Numbered from the stretch's first letter, positions 1 to 9,182 are shown. The stretch: 64,000 nucleotides of DNA from Mycobacterium sp. NS-7484 (GCF_001953975.1 NZ_MBEJ01000091.1:35742-99741), one strand, 5' to 3'. Notes: a model not told the origin generated them from the letters alone. Translations and numbers: made by a program.

Positions 1-969
1 CTGGAGCGGATGATGTCCGACAGCAGGGCACTGCTGGGCGTCATCACCAACAATTACGGCCCCGCGCATCTGCAGGCCACGCAGACCGATCAGACGTTCT
101 ACGACCTGATCAACGTGGGCAACGACTTCGACCAATCCCGCAGCGACGACTTCTTCTACATCCCCAGGGAGGCGTTCGACAACGAGGACGTCAAGACCGG
201 CATGCAGTTGATGATGTCGCCCGACGGCAAGGCCGCCCGGTTCATCGTCACACATGACGGCAATGCCATGGGCCCCGAAGGGATCGATCACGTCGAACAA
301 TTCCCGGACGCGATCAAGGCGGCGCTGAAGGAAACCTCGTTGGCCGGCTCGAAGATCTACATCGGCGGCGCGGGGTCGAACAACAAGGACATCAAGGCCT
401 ACGCCGCCTCCGATCTGCTCATCGTGGCGATCGCCGCCTTCGTCCTGATCTTTCTGATCATGCTGTATCTGACCCGAAGTCTGGTGGCGGCCATGGTGAT
501 TCCCGGCACGGTGGCCTTCTCCTATGCCGGTGCGTTCGGGCTGTCAATCCTCGTCTGGCAGCACCTGATCGGCCTGCACCTGCACTGGCTGGTGTTGCCG
601 CTGACCTTCATCATCCTGGTGGCGGTCGGCTCGGACTACAACCTGCTGCTGATCTCTCGGGTCAAGGAGGAGTCAGGTGCAGGGTTGAACACCGGGCTGA
701 TCCGGGCGCTCGGCAGTACCGGTGGGGTGGTGACATCGGCGGGTCTGGTGTTCGCGTTCACGATGCTGGCCATGCTGATCAGCGATCTGCGCACCATCGG
801 TCAGGTGGGCTCGACCGTGTGTATCGGGCTGCTGCTCGACACGTTGATCGTGCGCTCGTTCGTCGTGCCGTGCCTGTTGCGCTTCCTCGGGCCGTGGTTC
901 TGGTGGCCGACGTTCATCCGTCAGCGTCCGTTACGGCACCAGCCGTCACCACAGCGGCAGGCGGTGTGA
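1..969 (+). CDS. MmpL-family transporter, C-terminal part (5' end outside window)
   Basis: This is the C-terminal ~320 residues of an RND-type MmpL lipid or siderophore exporter of the inner membrane. The reading frame is open from the first base, so the gene starts upstream. Visible parts are the end of a periplasmic domain (to about residue 135), then a bundle of hydrophobic helices. The GSDYNLLLISR stretch carries the Asp-Tyr pair that MmpL proteins use for proton relay. The substrate cannot be told from this fragment. A small membrane-protein gene starts 1 bp after its stop, so the two are probably cotranscribed. Confidence 0.9.
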   Translation: MERMMSDSRALLGVITNNYGPAHLQATQTDQTFYDLINVGNDFDQSRSDDFFYIPREAFDNEDVKTGMQLMMSPDGKAARFIVTHDGNAMGPEGIDHVEQFPDAIKAALKETSLAGSKIYIGGAGSNNKDIKAYAASDLLIVAIAAFVLIFLIMLYLTRSLVAAMVIPGTVAFSYAGAFGLSILVWQHLIGLHLHWLVLPLTFIILVAVGSDYNLLLISRVKEESGAGLNTGLIRALGSTGGVVTSAGLVFAFTMLAMLISDLRTIGQVGSTVCIGLLLDTLIVRSFVVPCLLRFLGPWFWWPTFIRQRPLRHQPSPQRQAV

Positions 970-970
970 C

Positions 971-1447
971 ATGACGACCTCGACCCTGTTCGGCATCCTG
1001 TCGATCGTCTCCTTCGCGCTGATCTGGGTGTGCGCCGCGGTGGCATTCGTGTTCACCAGGCGGATGAGGGAGCGCCGCCACGTCGTCGCGGAACTCGGCA
1101 TCGGTGCCCTGCCGGCGACGCTGCGCAAAGTGCGTCGGCGCGAGGTTCTCACCGACGATGAATTGCGCCTGGCCCGAGAAGTTCTCGCCGACCGTGGCAG
1201 CGTCATGGCGCTCGCGGTTCCGGCCACCCTGTTCTGTATCGGGTGCTTCTACGTGTTCGGCAGCCTCGAGCAACTGCATGGCCACACACCTTCGGAGAGA
1301 ACGTTTCTCGGAGTGTTCCCGATGCTCACCTCGACCAACATGGCGATCCAGATTCTGCGTAGCGCCCGGCTGAAGCGGCGGGTGGCACTCAACGGAGCTC
1401 GGCGATCACCTTTCCGAACGCCTCGGCATGGGCGGCCTGCACGATGA
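971..1447 (+). CDS. small membrane protein downstream of MmpL
   Basis: The product is 158 residues with an N-terminal hydrophobic helix (about 6-29) and a second around residues 77-97, with a basic linker between them. I do not recognise a named family. The start ATG follows the MmpL stop by one base, which suggests translational coupling and an accessory role for the transporter. Its last ~20 codons run antisense into the 3' end of the convergent F420 oxidoreductase gene (59 bp overlap), so the extreme C-terminus may not be conserved. Confidence 0.6.
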   Translation: MTTSTLFGILSIVSFALIWVCAAVAFVFTRRMRERRHVVAELGIGALPATLRKVRRREVLTDDELRLAREVLADRGSVMALAVPATLFCIGCFYVFGSLEQLHGHTPSERTFLGVFPMLTSTNMAIQILRSARLKRRVALNGARRSPFRTPRHGRPAR

Positions 1448-2204
1448 TGTAGCTGATCCCGTAGTCCTGCCGCAGCCGGCGCAGATGATCCGCGATGGCA
1501 CTGACCGACCCCGACAGCACCCCGGGATGACGTAGTAACTCTTCGTCGCTCAGACCCGGCAGATAATGCCGGGGCATCTTCAGGTTGGGCATCTCACTGC
1601 CCGGGGCAGGCATCGCGGTGACGGCGATGTTGAGCTCGATCTGGTCGAAGCGGTCACCGGCGGCGTTGCGCAGGAACGTGATTCGCTCCACCAGGGGGTC
1701 TCCGTCGACGTGATCACCGCCGGTGAGGCCGATGATGTCGGCCGTCTCGGCGGCCACGGTCAGCAGCCGGTCTCCGTTGCCTGCGATCAGGATCGGGATG
1801 TCGGCGGCGTGCTCGCGGAGATACTCAGTGGTGTGCCGGAGGTAGTCGATGCGCTCGCGCGCACTCGGGAACGGCAGTTCGGCGGCCTCGAACTCTTCGC
1901 GTACGTATCCGGCCCCCAGGCCCAGATCGAACCGTCCGCCGGACAGATCGCGCAGCGCGGTGGCGTCGCGGGCCAGCAGCGCGGGCTTGTAGAAGCAGGC
2001 GTTGAGCACGAAGGTTCCGAGCCGCAACGTGCTGGTCGCCGCGGCGACGGCGGTCAGCGTCGGGAACGGTGCCGGGGCACCGAGATGGTCGGGAACATTG
2101 AGCACGTCGAACCCGAGGGCTTCGGCGCGGCGCGCCGCCTCGGTGATCTGGGACTGGGACTCGCCGGTGCGCAGGCTGACGCCGAAGCGGAAATCCTTGG
2201 GCAT
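1389..2204 (-). CDS. LLM-class F420-dependent oxidoreductase
   Basis: A 271-residue luciferase-like monooxygenase-fold protein. The N-terminus FRFGVSLRTG followed by an E-A-LGFD-LNVPDH segment, the LRLGTFVLN strand and the FDLGLGAGY motif are typical of mycobacterial F420-dependent TIM-barrel reductases; the length is short but usual for that subgroup. The substrate is unknown. ATG at 2204 is chosen; a GTG one codon upstream (2207) is possible. It converges on the MmpL-linked membrane protein and its 5' end faces away from the ligase gene at 2267, leaving 62 bp for two divergent promoters. Confidence 0.85.
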   Translation of the reverse strand: MPKDFRFGVSLRTGESQSQITEAARRAEALGFDVLNVPDHLGAPAPFPTLTAVAAATSTLRLGTFVLNACFYKPALLARDATALRDLSGGRFDLGLGAGYVREEFEAAELPFPSARERIDYLRHTTEYLREHAADIPILIAGNGDRLLTVAAETADIIGLTGGDHVDGDPLVERITFLRNAAGDRFDQIELNIAVTAMPAPGSEMPNLKMPRHYLPGLSDEELLRHPGVLSGSVSAIADHLRRLRQDYGISYIIVQAAHAEAFGKVIAELR

Positions 2205-2266
2205 CACCCGATCTTAGGCACCATCGCCTGACGTTTGGGAGTGACTGCGGTGGGCAATTCTCAGCC

Positions 2267-3373
2267 GTGACAAGTCATCCGACGATGGGTGTGGAGGAGG
2301 AGTTCCTTCTCGTGCACCCCCACGGCGGCGAACCGATCGCCCGCAACAAGCAGGTTGCCGCCACTGCCGCCGAGCACGGGGTGGAGCTGCAACTGGAGCT
2401 GACCAGCTGTCAGGTGGAGACCGCCACAGAAGTGATGGAGACCAGCAGTGCGCTGCGCTCCGAGCTGCTGCGGCTGCGTCGCGTGGCCACCGAGGCTGCC
2501 GTGGCCAACGGGGCACAGTTGTTGGCGGCGGGGCTGCCGCCGACCGTGCCGCACGAGTTCCCGGTGACGCCGACGCCGCGTTACCGCCGAATCGCCGACC
2601 GCTTCGGCATGATCGCCCATGAACAGGGCATCTGCGGGTGCCACGTCCACGTCGCGGTGCCCGACCGGGATGTGGCGATCTACGTCAGCAACTGGCTGCG
2701 GCCATGGCTGCACGTGTTCGTGGCGTTGACGGCCAACTCGGCGATCTACCGCAAGGCCGACAGCGGACATGCCAGCTTCCGCAGTGTGCTGTGGTCGCGG
2801 TGGCCGAGTGCGGGACCGCCGCCACACTTCGATTCGGCCGACCACTACGACGCCATTGTCGCCATGATGGAGCGGTCCGGCGCAGCGTTGGACGACGGGA
2901 TGATCTATTGGGATGTCCGCCCGTCGGCCAACTTTCCCACCGTCGAGGTGCGGGTGTCGGATGTGCCGGCCACGGTGGACGAGACGGTGCTGCTCGCCAC
3001 CTTGATCCGCGCCGGGGTGATGACGGCGGTACGCGCCCACGACGACGGGGAAACCCCTCGGCGGCTGACCGATTGCGAGATCCGCGTCGCACATTGGAAG
3101 GCGGCTCATGACGGCCTGGACGGTGAGGGTCTGTATCTGCTGGGGGAGCCGTCGGTGCTGCCGGCCCGGGAACTGCTGGGCCGCTTCGTCGAGACGGTGC
3201 GACCGGCGCTTGAGGCGTTGGGTGACTACGACATGGTGACCGACGAGCTCAGCCGCGTCGTCACCGAGGGCAACGGAGCGATGCGTCAGCGCCGGGCCTG
3301 GCAGCGCCGAGGCGAAATCGCCGACGTGATAAGCGAGTTGGCATCAGCAACGGTCGCCGGGCTCACCCGGTGA
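2267..3373 (+). CDS. carboxylate-amine ligase, glutamate-cysteine ligase type 2 (YbdK-like)
   Basis: A 368-residue member of the GCS2 family. The hallmark MGVEEEFLLV is at residues 7-16, with further family stretches such as the GICGCHVHV metal/ATP region near residue 122. Relatives form gamma-glutamyl or other amide bonds using ATP, and the YbdK group shows weak glutamate-cysteine ligase activity. Mycobacteria use mycothiol rather than glutathione, so the physiological substrate is uncertain. The start is a GTG at 2267. The 3' end overlaps mntH by 11 bp on the opposite strand. Confidence 0.88.
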   Translation: MTSHPTMGVEEEFLLVHPHGGEPIARNKQVAATAAEHGVELQLELTSCQVETATEVMETSSALRSELLRLRRVATEAAVANGAQLLAAGLPPTVPHEFPVTPTPRYRRIADRFGMIAHEQGICGCHVHVAVPDRDVAIYVSNWLRPWLHVFVALTANSAIYRKADSGHASFRSVLWSRWPSAGPPPHFDSADHYDAIVAMMERSGAALDDGMIYWDVRPSANFPTVEVRVSDVPATVDETVLLATLIRAGVMTAVRAHDDGETPRRLTDCEIRVAHWKAAHDGLDGEGLYLLGEPSVLPARELLGRFVETVRPALEALGDYDMVTDELSRVVTEGNGAMRQRRAWQRRGEIADVISELASATVAGLTR

Positions 3374-4577
3374 CGGTCAGATAGATGAGCACCACATTGA
3401 GCACGCTGATCAGCCCGGCCACGGCCCATCCGAGTGCCGTGGTGACCCGGTGGTTGACGTCGCCACCCATCAGGGTCGCGTTGCTGGTCAGCCGCACCAG
3501 CGGAATCAGGGCCAGCGGTATGCCGAACGAGAGCACGACCTGTGAGAGCACCAGGGCCCGGCTGGGGTCGACGCCGATGGCCAGGACCACCAGGGCAGGA
3601 ATCAGAGTGACCAACCGCCGCAACAGCAATGGGTAGGAACGTCGTAGCAGGCCCTGCATGATCATCGCACCGGCGTACGCGCCGACGGACGTGGATGCCA
3701 GCCCCGAAGCCAGCAGACCGATGGCGAACAGCAGGGCCACTGTCGGCCCGAGGGTGTCGCGGACGGCGGCGTGGGCGCCTTCGATGGAGTCGGTGTTGTC
3801 ACGGCCCTGCAGGTTGGTGGCCGCGACGAGAAGCATGGCCAGGTTCACCGCACCGGCCACCAACATGGCCAGGCCGACGTCGTAGCGCGTCACCTTCAGC
3901 AGCAGCCGCCGGCGGGGTCCCGGCTCGGGGTGGCCGTGCCGATCCCGGGCCAGGCCCGAGTGCAGGTAGACGGCGTGCGGCATCACGGTGGCACCCAGCA
4001 TCGCGGTGGCAAGCAGCAGGCTCTCGGCACCCTCGAAGCGGGGGATCAGACCGGCCGCCACCTCGCCCGGCGGCGGCGTCTCGACGAACAGGCTGGTCAG
4101 AAACCCGACCGCGATGACCATGAGCAGGCCGGAGATCACGTGCTCGAACATGCGCTGGCCCCGGCGGTTCTGCACCCCCAACAACAGCAGGGACACCACT
4201 CCGGTGATCACTCCACCCAGCAGCAGGGGCAGGTCGAACAGCAGGTGCAGAGCGATCGCCCCGCCCACCACTTCGGCGAGATCGGTTGCCATCGCGACCA
4301 ATTCGGCCTGCAGCCAGTAGACGATCCGGGTCGGGGTACGGGTGTGGTCGGCCACCACTTCCGGTAGGGAGCGGCCGGTCACCAGGCCCAGCTTGGCTGA
4401 AAGGTATTGCACCAGACCGGCCATGACGTTGGCCATCACGATCACCCAGACGAGCAGGTAGCCGAACTGGGCGCCGGCGCTGACATTGGCAGCGACATTG
4501 CCCGGATCGACATAGGCGATCGCGGCGACAAAGGCCGGACCGAGCAGCAACCAGCTCGGCGACGTGCGCGGTTTCAT
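3363..4577 (-). CDS. mntH: Nramp-family divalent metal (Mn2+) transporter MntH
   Basis: A 404-residue, roughly 11-helix proton-coupled importer for Mn2+ and related divalent metals. The two metal-binding signatures are present: DPGN in TM1 (about residue 24) and MPH in TM6 (within ATVMPHAVYLHSG). The length matches the family. ATG at 4577 is preferred over an in-frame TTG three codons upstream. An MntR/IdeR-like palindrome lies about 50 bp upstream of the start, which fits manganese repression. The 3' end overlaps the ligase gene by 11 bp. Confidence 0.93.
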   Translation of the reverse strand: MKPRTSPSWLLLGPAFVAAIAYVDPGNVAANVSAGAQFGYLLVWVIVMANVMAGLVQYLSAKLGLVTGRSLPEVVADHTRTPTRIVYWLQAELVAMATDLAEVVGGAIALHLLFDLPLLLGGVITGVVSLLLLGVQNRRGQRMFEHVISGLLMVIAVGFLTSLFVETPPPGEVAAGLIPRFEGAESLLLATAMLGATVMPHAVYLHSGLARDRHGHPEPGPRRRLLLKVTRYDVGLAMLVAGAVNLAMLLVAATNLQGRDNTDSIEGAHAAVRDTLGPTVALLFAIGLLASGLASTSVGAYAGAMIMQGLLRRSYPLLLRRLVTLIPALVVLAIGVDPSRALVLSQVVLSFGIPLALIPLVRLTSNATLMGGDVNHRVTTALGWAVAGLISVLNVVLIYLTVTG

Positions 4578-4623
4578 GTCCAACAACGACCCAGCTTCCT
4601 ATCCGGGTATGCGAATAGAAAAG

Positions 4624-4642
4624 TTAGGGTAGCCGAAACCTC
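4624..4642. promoter_or_regulatory. putative MntR/IdeR-type operator upstream of mntH
   Basis: The + strand reads TTAGGGTAGCCGAAACC here. This matches the left half and centre of the mycobacterial metalloregulator consensus TTAGGTTAGCCTAACCTAA closely, with a weaker right half. It sits 47-65 bp upstream of the mntH start in a short AT-rich spacer, where an operator would be expected. Assignment to MntR rather than IdeR is inferred from the target gene. Confidence 0.5.
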
Positions 4643-4650
4643 GGGAATTG

Positions 4651-4953
4651 TTAACGGCGGGGGTGCCGACCTCCGCCACCGCCGCCGCCGTCGTGGTGGT
4701 CCCCGCCGCCGCCGATGTCGATCGCGATGCCGGGGATGCCGTCGTAACAGAGCGCGGCATACGCCGGATCACAGCCATACGGCAAGGCCGGCCCGGTCTG
4801 CCGAGGCGTCGCGTTGATCTGCACATTGCCGGGGTTCGAGCACCGAGTCGCACCGGCCACATCCGTGCACTCCGGATCGGCCGACGCCGGCGCAGCGACC
4901 GCCAGTCCGGCGGTGATGGCCAGAACTGCTGCGCCCACAACAAGTTTCATCAT
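4651..4953 (-). CDS. small secreted protein, Cys-pair / NVQI motif family
   Basis: The product is 100 residues with a clear Sec signal peptide: MMKLV, then a hydrophobic core, ending near the ASA-DPE cleavage site at about residue 23. The mature part starts with ECTDVAGATRC and GNVQINATP, then a short acidic/Gly region and a Gly-His-rich tail. The same layout occurs in the adjacent upstream gene (4950-5177) and in the protein at 62177-62428, so this is a local paralogous family of unknown function. Its ATG overlaps the upstream stop (ATGA), indicating translational coupling. Confidence 0.75.
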   Translation of the reverse strand: MMKLVVGAAVLAITAGLAVAAPASADPECTDVAGATRCSNPGNVQINATPRQTGPALPYGCDPAYAALCYDGIPGIAIDIGGGGDHHDGGGGGGGRHPRR

Positions 4954-5177
4954 CCGATGGGTACGCCTCCCGAGCCGAAGATGTCGTTTCCGTACCAGGG
5001 AACGTAATCCATCCCGGGCGGTGAGGTGACGATCTGCGTGCTGCCGCCGGTCTGACACTGGGTGGTGCGCGGCGCAAGGTCGGTGCACCTCGGCGCGGCG
5101 GCGCTCGTCGGCACCGTGAGCATGGCCAAGCACGGCGGGGCCAGCAACACCGCCAGGCAACGACTCACGTCGACCAT
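4950..5177 (-). CDS. small secreted protein, first of a coupled pair
   Basis: A 75-residue protein with an N-terminal signal peptide (hydrophobic residues about 7-26, cleavage likely after SAAA). The mature sequence begins RCTDLAPRTTQC and has STQIVTSPPG, which parallels the Cys-pair and NVQI-ATP stretch of the downstream gene product. The GTG or ATG start lies just 3' of the divergent spacer, and the stop codon is shared with the next gene's start in an ATGA overlap. The function is unknown; the mature peptide of ~50 residues may be cell-envelope associated. Confidence 0.7.
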   Translation of the reverse strand: MVDVSRCLAVLLAPPCLAMLTVPTSAAAPRCTDLAPRTTQCQTGGSTQIVTSPPGMDYVPWYGNDIFGSGGVPIG

Positions 5178-5227
5178 GACTGCTCCGATCGTCGACGCCA
5201 GTCTATGTCGGCACCGCGCGCTTCGGC

Positions 5228-6301
5228 CTACCCGACGTAAAGCCCGCGACCGGTGACCAGGGGCAGATCGAGCGTGGTGCGGATGCCGGGCTCGGCGGCC
5301 ACCACCGCCGGGATCGCGTTGACCACCCGCGCCGCCGTCGCCACCAGGCCGGCATGGTTGTGGTCACCATTGGGGCTGCTCAGGCACAGGTCCAGCGTGT
5401 AGGACGGCTCACCCGTCACGACCACGCGATACGAGCCACCTTCCTGGGCGGGCTGTGGCCAGTCCGGACACAGGTCGTCGCGCAGACGCGTCACGTGCTC
5501 GAGCACCACGGCCGGCCTGCCGTCGCGCATGCCGCGCACCTCGAACCGCAGTGCCGCAGTGGTGCCCGCCGGGATGTGCCCGGCGGCGATGTCGAAGTCC
5601 TCCGGAGCCGGCACCCGGGTGTGTTCCTCGGTGACCTCGTCGAGTTCGACACCCAGACCCGCGGCGAGCTGACGCACCACCGAACCCCAGGCCAGACTCA
5701 ACACGCCCGGTTGCAGCAGCATCGGCGTTTCGTCGATCGGCTTGCCGAAACCCATCACATCGAACATCACCGCGGGGCTGTTGTACGTCGCGTAGTCGAC
5801 GATCTCCATGCAGCGGATCTGTTCGATCTGCTGGCAGGTACCGGCCAGGGCCAGGGGTAGCAGGTCATTGGCGAAGCCCGGATCGATGCCGTTGACAAAC
5901 AGACTCACCCCGCCCTGCTGGGCCGCGGTTTCGATCGGCTCAATCAGCTCGGCGGGCAGGACCTGCCAGGGGTATTGCAGGAACACCGCGGAGCTGGCCA
6001 CCACGTTGACTCCGGCCGCCAGGATGCGCCGGTAGTCCTCGAGTGCCTCGGGCAGCCGGTTGTCGGCCAGCGCCGTGTAGACCACGCAGTCCGGTTTGTC
6101 GGCCAGGATCGCATCGAGGTCGTCGGTGGCCTGCACGCCTGTCGAAACATCAAGGCCGGCAAGCTCTCCGGCGTCTTTGCCGGCCTTGTCCGACGAGGAG
6201 ACCCACACCCCGGTGAGTTCGTAGTCCGGGTTGGTGACGAGCTGGGCCAGGGCGTGCCTGCCGACGTTGCCGGTACCGATCGCCGCTACACGGATGGTCA
6301 C
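5228..6301 (-). CDS. NAD(P)-dependent dihydrodipicolinate-reductase-like dehydrogenase
   Basis: A 357-residue protein with an N-terminal Rossmann fold (GTGNVGRHAL at residues 8-17) and a C-terminal region like that of mycobacterial DapB-like amine dehydrogenases related to 2,4-diaminopentanoate dehydrogenase. These proteins are often mislabelled in annotation. The start is GTG with a GAGGAG-type ribosome site. It lies 8 bp downstream of the SDR gene, so the two form an operon under the KstR-like site at 7166. A steroid- or lipid-linked oxidoreduction is therefore plausible, but the substrate is not known. Confidence 0.8.
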   Translation of the reverse strand: MTIRVAAIGTGNVGRHALAQLVTNPDYELTGVWVSSSDKAGKDAGELAGLDVSTGVQATDDLDAILADKPDCVVYTALADNRLPEALEDYRRILAAGVNVVASSAVFLQYPWQVLPAELIEPIETAAQQGGVSLFVNGIDPGFANDLLPLALAGTCQQIEQIRCMEIVDYATYNSPAVMFDVMGFGKPIDETPMLLQPGVLSLAWGSVVRQLAAGLGVELDEVTEEHTRVPAPEDFDIAAGHIPAGTTAALRFEVRGMRDGRPAVVLEHVTRLRDDLCPDWPQPAQEGGSYRVVVTGEPSYTLDLCLSSPNGDHNHAGLVATAARVVNAIPAVVAAEPGIRTTLDLPLVTGRGLYVG

Positions 6302-6309
6302 AGTTCTCC

Positions 6310-7101
6310 TCAGAGGTCGGGGATGGGCAGGTCGAGATTGGGCATGTTCAGGCCGCCGTCGACCTCGAGCACCTTGCCGGTCAGGTAACTGCCCGCCGGG
6401 GAGGCCAGGTACACCGCGGCGGCGGCGATGTCGGCCGGATCACCGAGCCGGCGCAGTGGCGTGGCCTTTTCCATCGGATCGCGCAGCGCGTCGTTGGAGG
6501 CGACGATGTCGAGCGCCGAGGTCAGAATCGAGCCCGGCGCGATGGCGTTGACGCGGATGCGCGGGCACAGGTCCAGCGCGGACAGCCGGGTGTAGTGGGC
6601 GAGCGCGGCCTTGGCCGTGCCGTAGGCAGCGAACCCGCGGCCGGCCAGCCGCCCCACCGTGGAGGTGATGTTGATGATGCTGCCCCCGCCGGAGTGCTCC
6701 AGCATCAGCGGCACGGCCGCACACGTCAGGGCATGCGCGGTCGACACGTTGAACGTGAAGGCATCGCGCAGATCCTTGGTCGAGGTGTTGAGCAACGGCG
6801 CGGGCATGGTGCCACCGACGTTGTTCACCACGATGTCGAGTTTCCCGAAGGCGTCCACTGCGGCGGCCGCGAGTTCCGCGGTGGCCTCGGGATGGGCCAG
6901 ATCGGCGACGACGATGTGTGCCCGCCTGCCGGTCTCGGCGATCTGGGCGGCGACCTCTTCGAGCTGGGTCTGGGTGCGGGCCGCGATGAGCACGTCGGCA
7001 CCCGCCTCGGCGAACGCGAGCGCAGTCGCCGCCCCCAGTCCCCGCCCGGCCCCGGTGACGATCGCAACGTTGTCGTCGAGTCGGAATCTGTCCAGAATCA
7101 C
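6310..7101 (-). CDS. short-chain dehydrogenase/reductase (SDR)
   Basis: A 263-residue classical SDR. Visible motifs are TGAGRGLG for cofactor binding (residues 16-23), NNVGG, the catalytic Ser in the INITSTVG strand, and the catalytic YGTAK. The start is GTG at 7101. It heads a two-gene operon with the DapB-like dehydrogenase. A KstR-type operator lies 65 bp upstream, so steroid or related lipid catabolism is a reasonable guess for its role; the substrate is unknown. Confidence 0.9.
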   Translation of the reverse strand: MILDRFRLDDNVAIVTGAGRGLGAATALAFAEAGADVLIAARTQTQLEEVAAQIAETGRRAHIVVADLAHPEATAELAAAAVDAFGKLDIVVNNVGGTMPAPLLNTSTKDLRDAFTFNVSTAHALTCAAVPLMLEHSGGGSIINITSTVGRLAGRGFAAYGTAKAALAHYTRLSALDLCPRIRVNAIAPGSILTSALDIVASNDALRDPMEKATPLRRLGDPADIAAAAVYLASPAGSYLTGKVLEVDGGLNMPNLDLPIPDL

Positions 7102-7165
7102 CTACACTCCGTTCCCTTGTTGGGCGCCACCGTAGCAGTACTTAGTCAGCCTAGGTGCGCAATTC

Positions 7166-7179
7166 TGAAACATGTTCTA
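7166..7179. promoter_or_regulatory. KstR-like operator (TnnAACnnGTTnnA)
   Basis: The sequence TGAAACATGTTCTA fits the published 14-bp mycobacterial KstR motif TnnAACnnGTTnnA at every fixed position. It lies in the spacer upstream of the SDR/dehydrogenase operon and 85 bp before the divergent gene at 7264. KstR represses sterol-catabolism genes. Two more exact matches occur in this window, both next to start codons of F420-type oxidoreductases. Confidence 0.72.
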
Positions 7180-7263
7180 GTCGATTCGGGCTACGGGAAA
7201 GCCTGCCCGCGGCCGCCGTGACAAGCGCACAATAAAGGGGTCGGTTCAATGTGGGGAGTCGTG

Positions 7264-7734
7264 ATGACCCAGCAACGATATGACTTCTTCGGTGACCTCT
7301 TCGCGCGCTATTTCCGGCCCGCGATCGATCGGTACCCGCTGACGGCGGCCACGCTCGTGCATCGCCTGCTGGCCTGCACTGACGACGTGCAAGACCGGTT
7401 GGCTCAGGCTCGTCTGGCGGCCGAGGTGTGGGGCTCAGAAGAGCTGGGGCATGCCGGCCACGCCACGTCGGAACTGTTCGTCTTCACCCAGTGCGGCCTG
7501 ATGTACGGCGCGCGGTTCGCCGATGCCCGGCACGGCCACTACTACCTGGCCACTCCGCGGCCGATGTTCGACGCGCTCGTCGACCAGATCGAGCACACGG
7601 CCTTGCGTCCGGGCACGGTGGTCGCGGTCGATCGTCGGTGTAGCCATGATCTGGAGTCCGCTCATCCGATGGATGCCGCGTTGCGGCGCCTGCTCGACGA
7701 ACATGAGGCGTTGCGGGTCGACGTGGGCGTTTAG
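7264..7734 (+). CDS. conserved hypothetical protein, ~156 aa
   Basis: I do not recognise the family. The protein is soluble, with His/Tyr-rich segments (GHYYLATPRPMF) and no signal peptide or membrane helix. ATG 7264 is chosen because GGGGAG ends 5 nt upstream; ATG 7249 would add five residues. The gene is divergent from the SDR operon and could share its KstR-like site. Coding bias and the clean ribosome site support it being real. Confidence 0.6.
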   Translation: MTQQRYDFFGDLFARYFRPAIDRYPLTAATLVHRLLACTDDVQDRLAQARLAAEVWGSEELGHAGHATSELFVFTQCGLMYGARFADARHGHYYLATPRPMFDALVDQIEHTALRPGTVVAVDRRCSHDLESAHPMDAALRRLLDEHEALRVDVGV

Positions 7735-7887
7735 CGGCGTTCTCCAAGCCCTATGTTAACGCCGTGTTTCGGCGGTATTGGCTGCGTATTAACCGGTATG
7801 GATTCAGTATGAGTCTGTCCGACAACGGAATTCGGCCGTTTACGGTTTAGCCCACCTCGCCGAAACCGAAAGGACGGGCAGAATTCA

Positions 7888-8211
7888 GTGAAACGTAACG
7901 TGAAGGGATTGTGTGTCGCCGGCGCCGCGCTGGGTGGGCTGGCGACGGTGGCGGTGACGCCTGCGGTGGCTGCGCCCACGGAGTCGGAGGCGCGTCAGAC
8001 CATCAGCGACCTCGAAAGTCAGGGGTACCGGGTGATATTGAGCAAGGTGGGTACCAAGGCCATCGACGAGTGCGCGGTGAGTGCCGTCCGGCAAGGGCGT
8101 TCGGTCACCGGACCGCAGGTGCCGGTGGGCGCGGCGAGCATCACGTCGTTCAACCCGGGACAGAACCTGCAGTACACCACGGTGTACGTCGACCTCGACT
8201 GCCGCCGCTGA
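7888..8211 (+). CDS. small secreted protein, paralogue of 16248-16541
   Basis: A 107-residue exported protein: Lys/Arg start, hydrophobic core to about residue 27, cleavage near AVAA-PTE. The mature domain has the pattern T-SDLESQGYRVI ... ECAVSAVRQG ... TTVYVDLDC, ending in Cys shortly before the stop. A second gene at 16248-16541 encodes the same layout, including the two Cys that could form a disulfide. The start is GTG after an AAAGGACGG ribosome site. It ends 1 bp before the convergent ku stop. The function is unknown. Confidence 0.8.
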   Translation: MKRNVKGLCVAGAALGGLATVAVTPAVAAPTESEARQTISDLESQGYRVILSKVGTKAIDECAVSAVRQGRSVTGPQVPVGAASITSFNPGQNLQYTTVYVDLDCRR

Positions 8212-8212
8212 G

Positions 8213-9133
8213 CTATTTCTTGGCGGCAGCCTTTTTCGCCGAAGCTTTCTTGGCCGCGGATTTCTTCGCCGGGGCCTTCTTGGCCGGTGTTTTGTGGGCA
8301 GTCGCCTTCTTCGCGGGTTCCTTCTTCTCCGGCTCCTTGGCCCCGCCGCGGGCTTTCACGCTGGCCTCGAGTTTGGCCAGTAGGTCGGAGACGTCCTCGG
8401 TCTCGTCGAGCTCGGTGGGCTGCTCTTCGACTGCAAAGGCTTCTCCGCCTTCGAGTTTGGCCTGCACCAGCTCGTGGAGTTGTTCCTGATAGTCATCGCG
8501 GAACTGTTCTGGCTTGAAATCGTCGGTCATCGACTCGACCACCTGGCCGGCCATCTTCAACTCGGCCGGTTTGACGTCGACTTCCTTGTCCAGCACCGGG
8601 AAATCCGGATCGCGGATCTCGTCGGGCCACAGCAAGGTGTGGATCACCATCACGTTGCGCTTGCTGAAGTCTTTGACGCGCAACGCGGCCAACCGCGTCT
8701 TGTTGCGCAACGAGAAGTGCACGATGGCCACCCGGTCGGTGTCGGCCAGGGTGCGGGCCAGCAGCACGTAGGACTTCGACGATTTCGAATCCGGCTCCAG
8801 GAAATAGCTCTTGTCGTACATCAAGGGGTCGAGCTGATCGGCCGGGATGAACTCGACGACCTCGATCTCACGACTGCGTTCCTCCGGCAGCGTGGCGATG
8901 TCCTCGTCGGTGATCACCACCATCTGGCCATCATCGGATTCGAAGGCCTTGTTGATGTCGCGAAACTCGACGACCTCGCCGCACACCTCACACACTCGCT
9001 TGTAGCGGATGCGCCCGTTGTCCTTGGCGTGGACCTGATGAAACTTGATGTCGTGGTCCTCGGTCGCGCTGTAGACCTTGACCGGCACGTTCACCAGGCC
9101 GAAGGCGATCGAACCCTTCCAGATGGATCGCAT
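8213..9133 (-). CDS. ku: non-homologous end-joining protein Ku
   Basis: A 306-residue bacterial Ku homodimer subunit that rings DNA ends and recruits LigD. The N-terminus MRSIWKGSIAFGLVNVPVK and the C-E-V-C-G-E segment are diagnostic of the family. The core ends near residue 255; the last ~35 residues are a low-complexity Lys/Ala/Pro tail (repeats of AKKA), as seen in the longer Ku of fast-growing mycobacteria. ATG 9133 is chosen because it gives the conserved MRSIWKG start; the frame is open further upstream without family resemblance. ligD lies 1.8 kb away on the opposite strand. Confidence 0.96.
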   Translation of the reverse strand: MRSIWKGSIAFGLVNVPVKVYSATEDHDIKFHQVHAKDNGRIRYKRVCEVCGEVVEFRDINKAFESDDGQMVVITDEDIATLPEERSREIEVVEFIPADQLDPLMYDKSYFLEPDSKSSKSYVLLARTLADTDRVAIVHFSLRNKTRLAALRVKDFSKRNVMVIHTLLWPDEIRDPDFPVLDKEVDVKPAELKMAGQVVESMTDDFKPEQFRDDYQEQLHELVQAKLEGGEAFAVEEQPTELDETEDVSDLLAKLEASVKARGGAKEPEKKEPAKKATAHKTPAKKAPAKKSAAKKASAKKAAAKK

Positions 9134-9182
9134 ATGCCCAGTATGGCCCACCGGCCACGTCTGCAAACGCAGCCGCGCGCAC

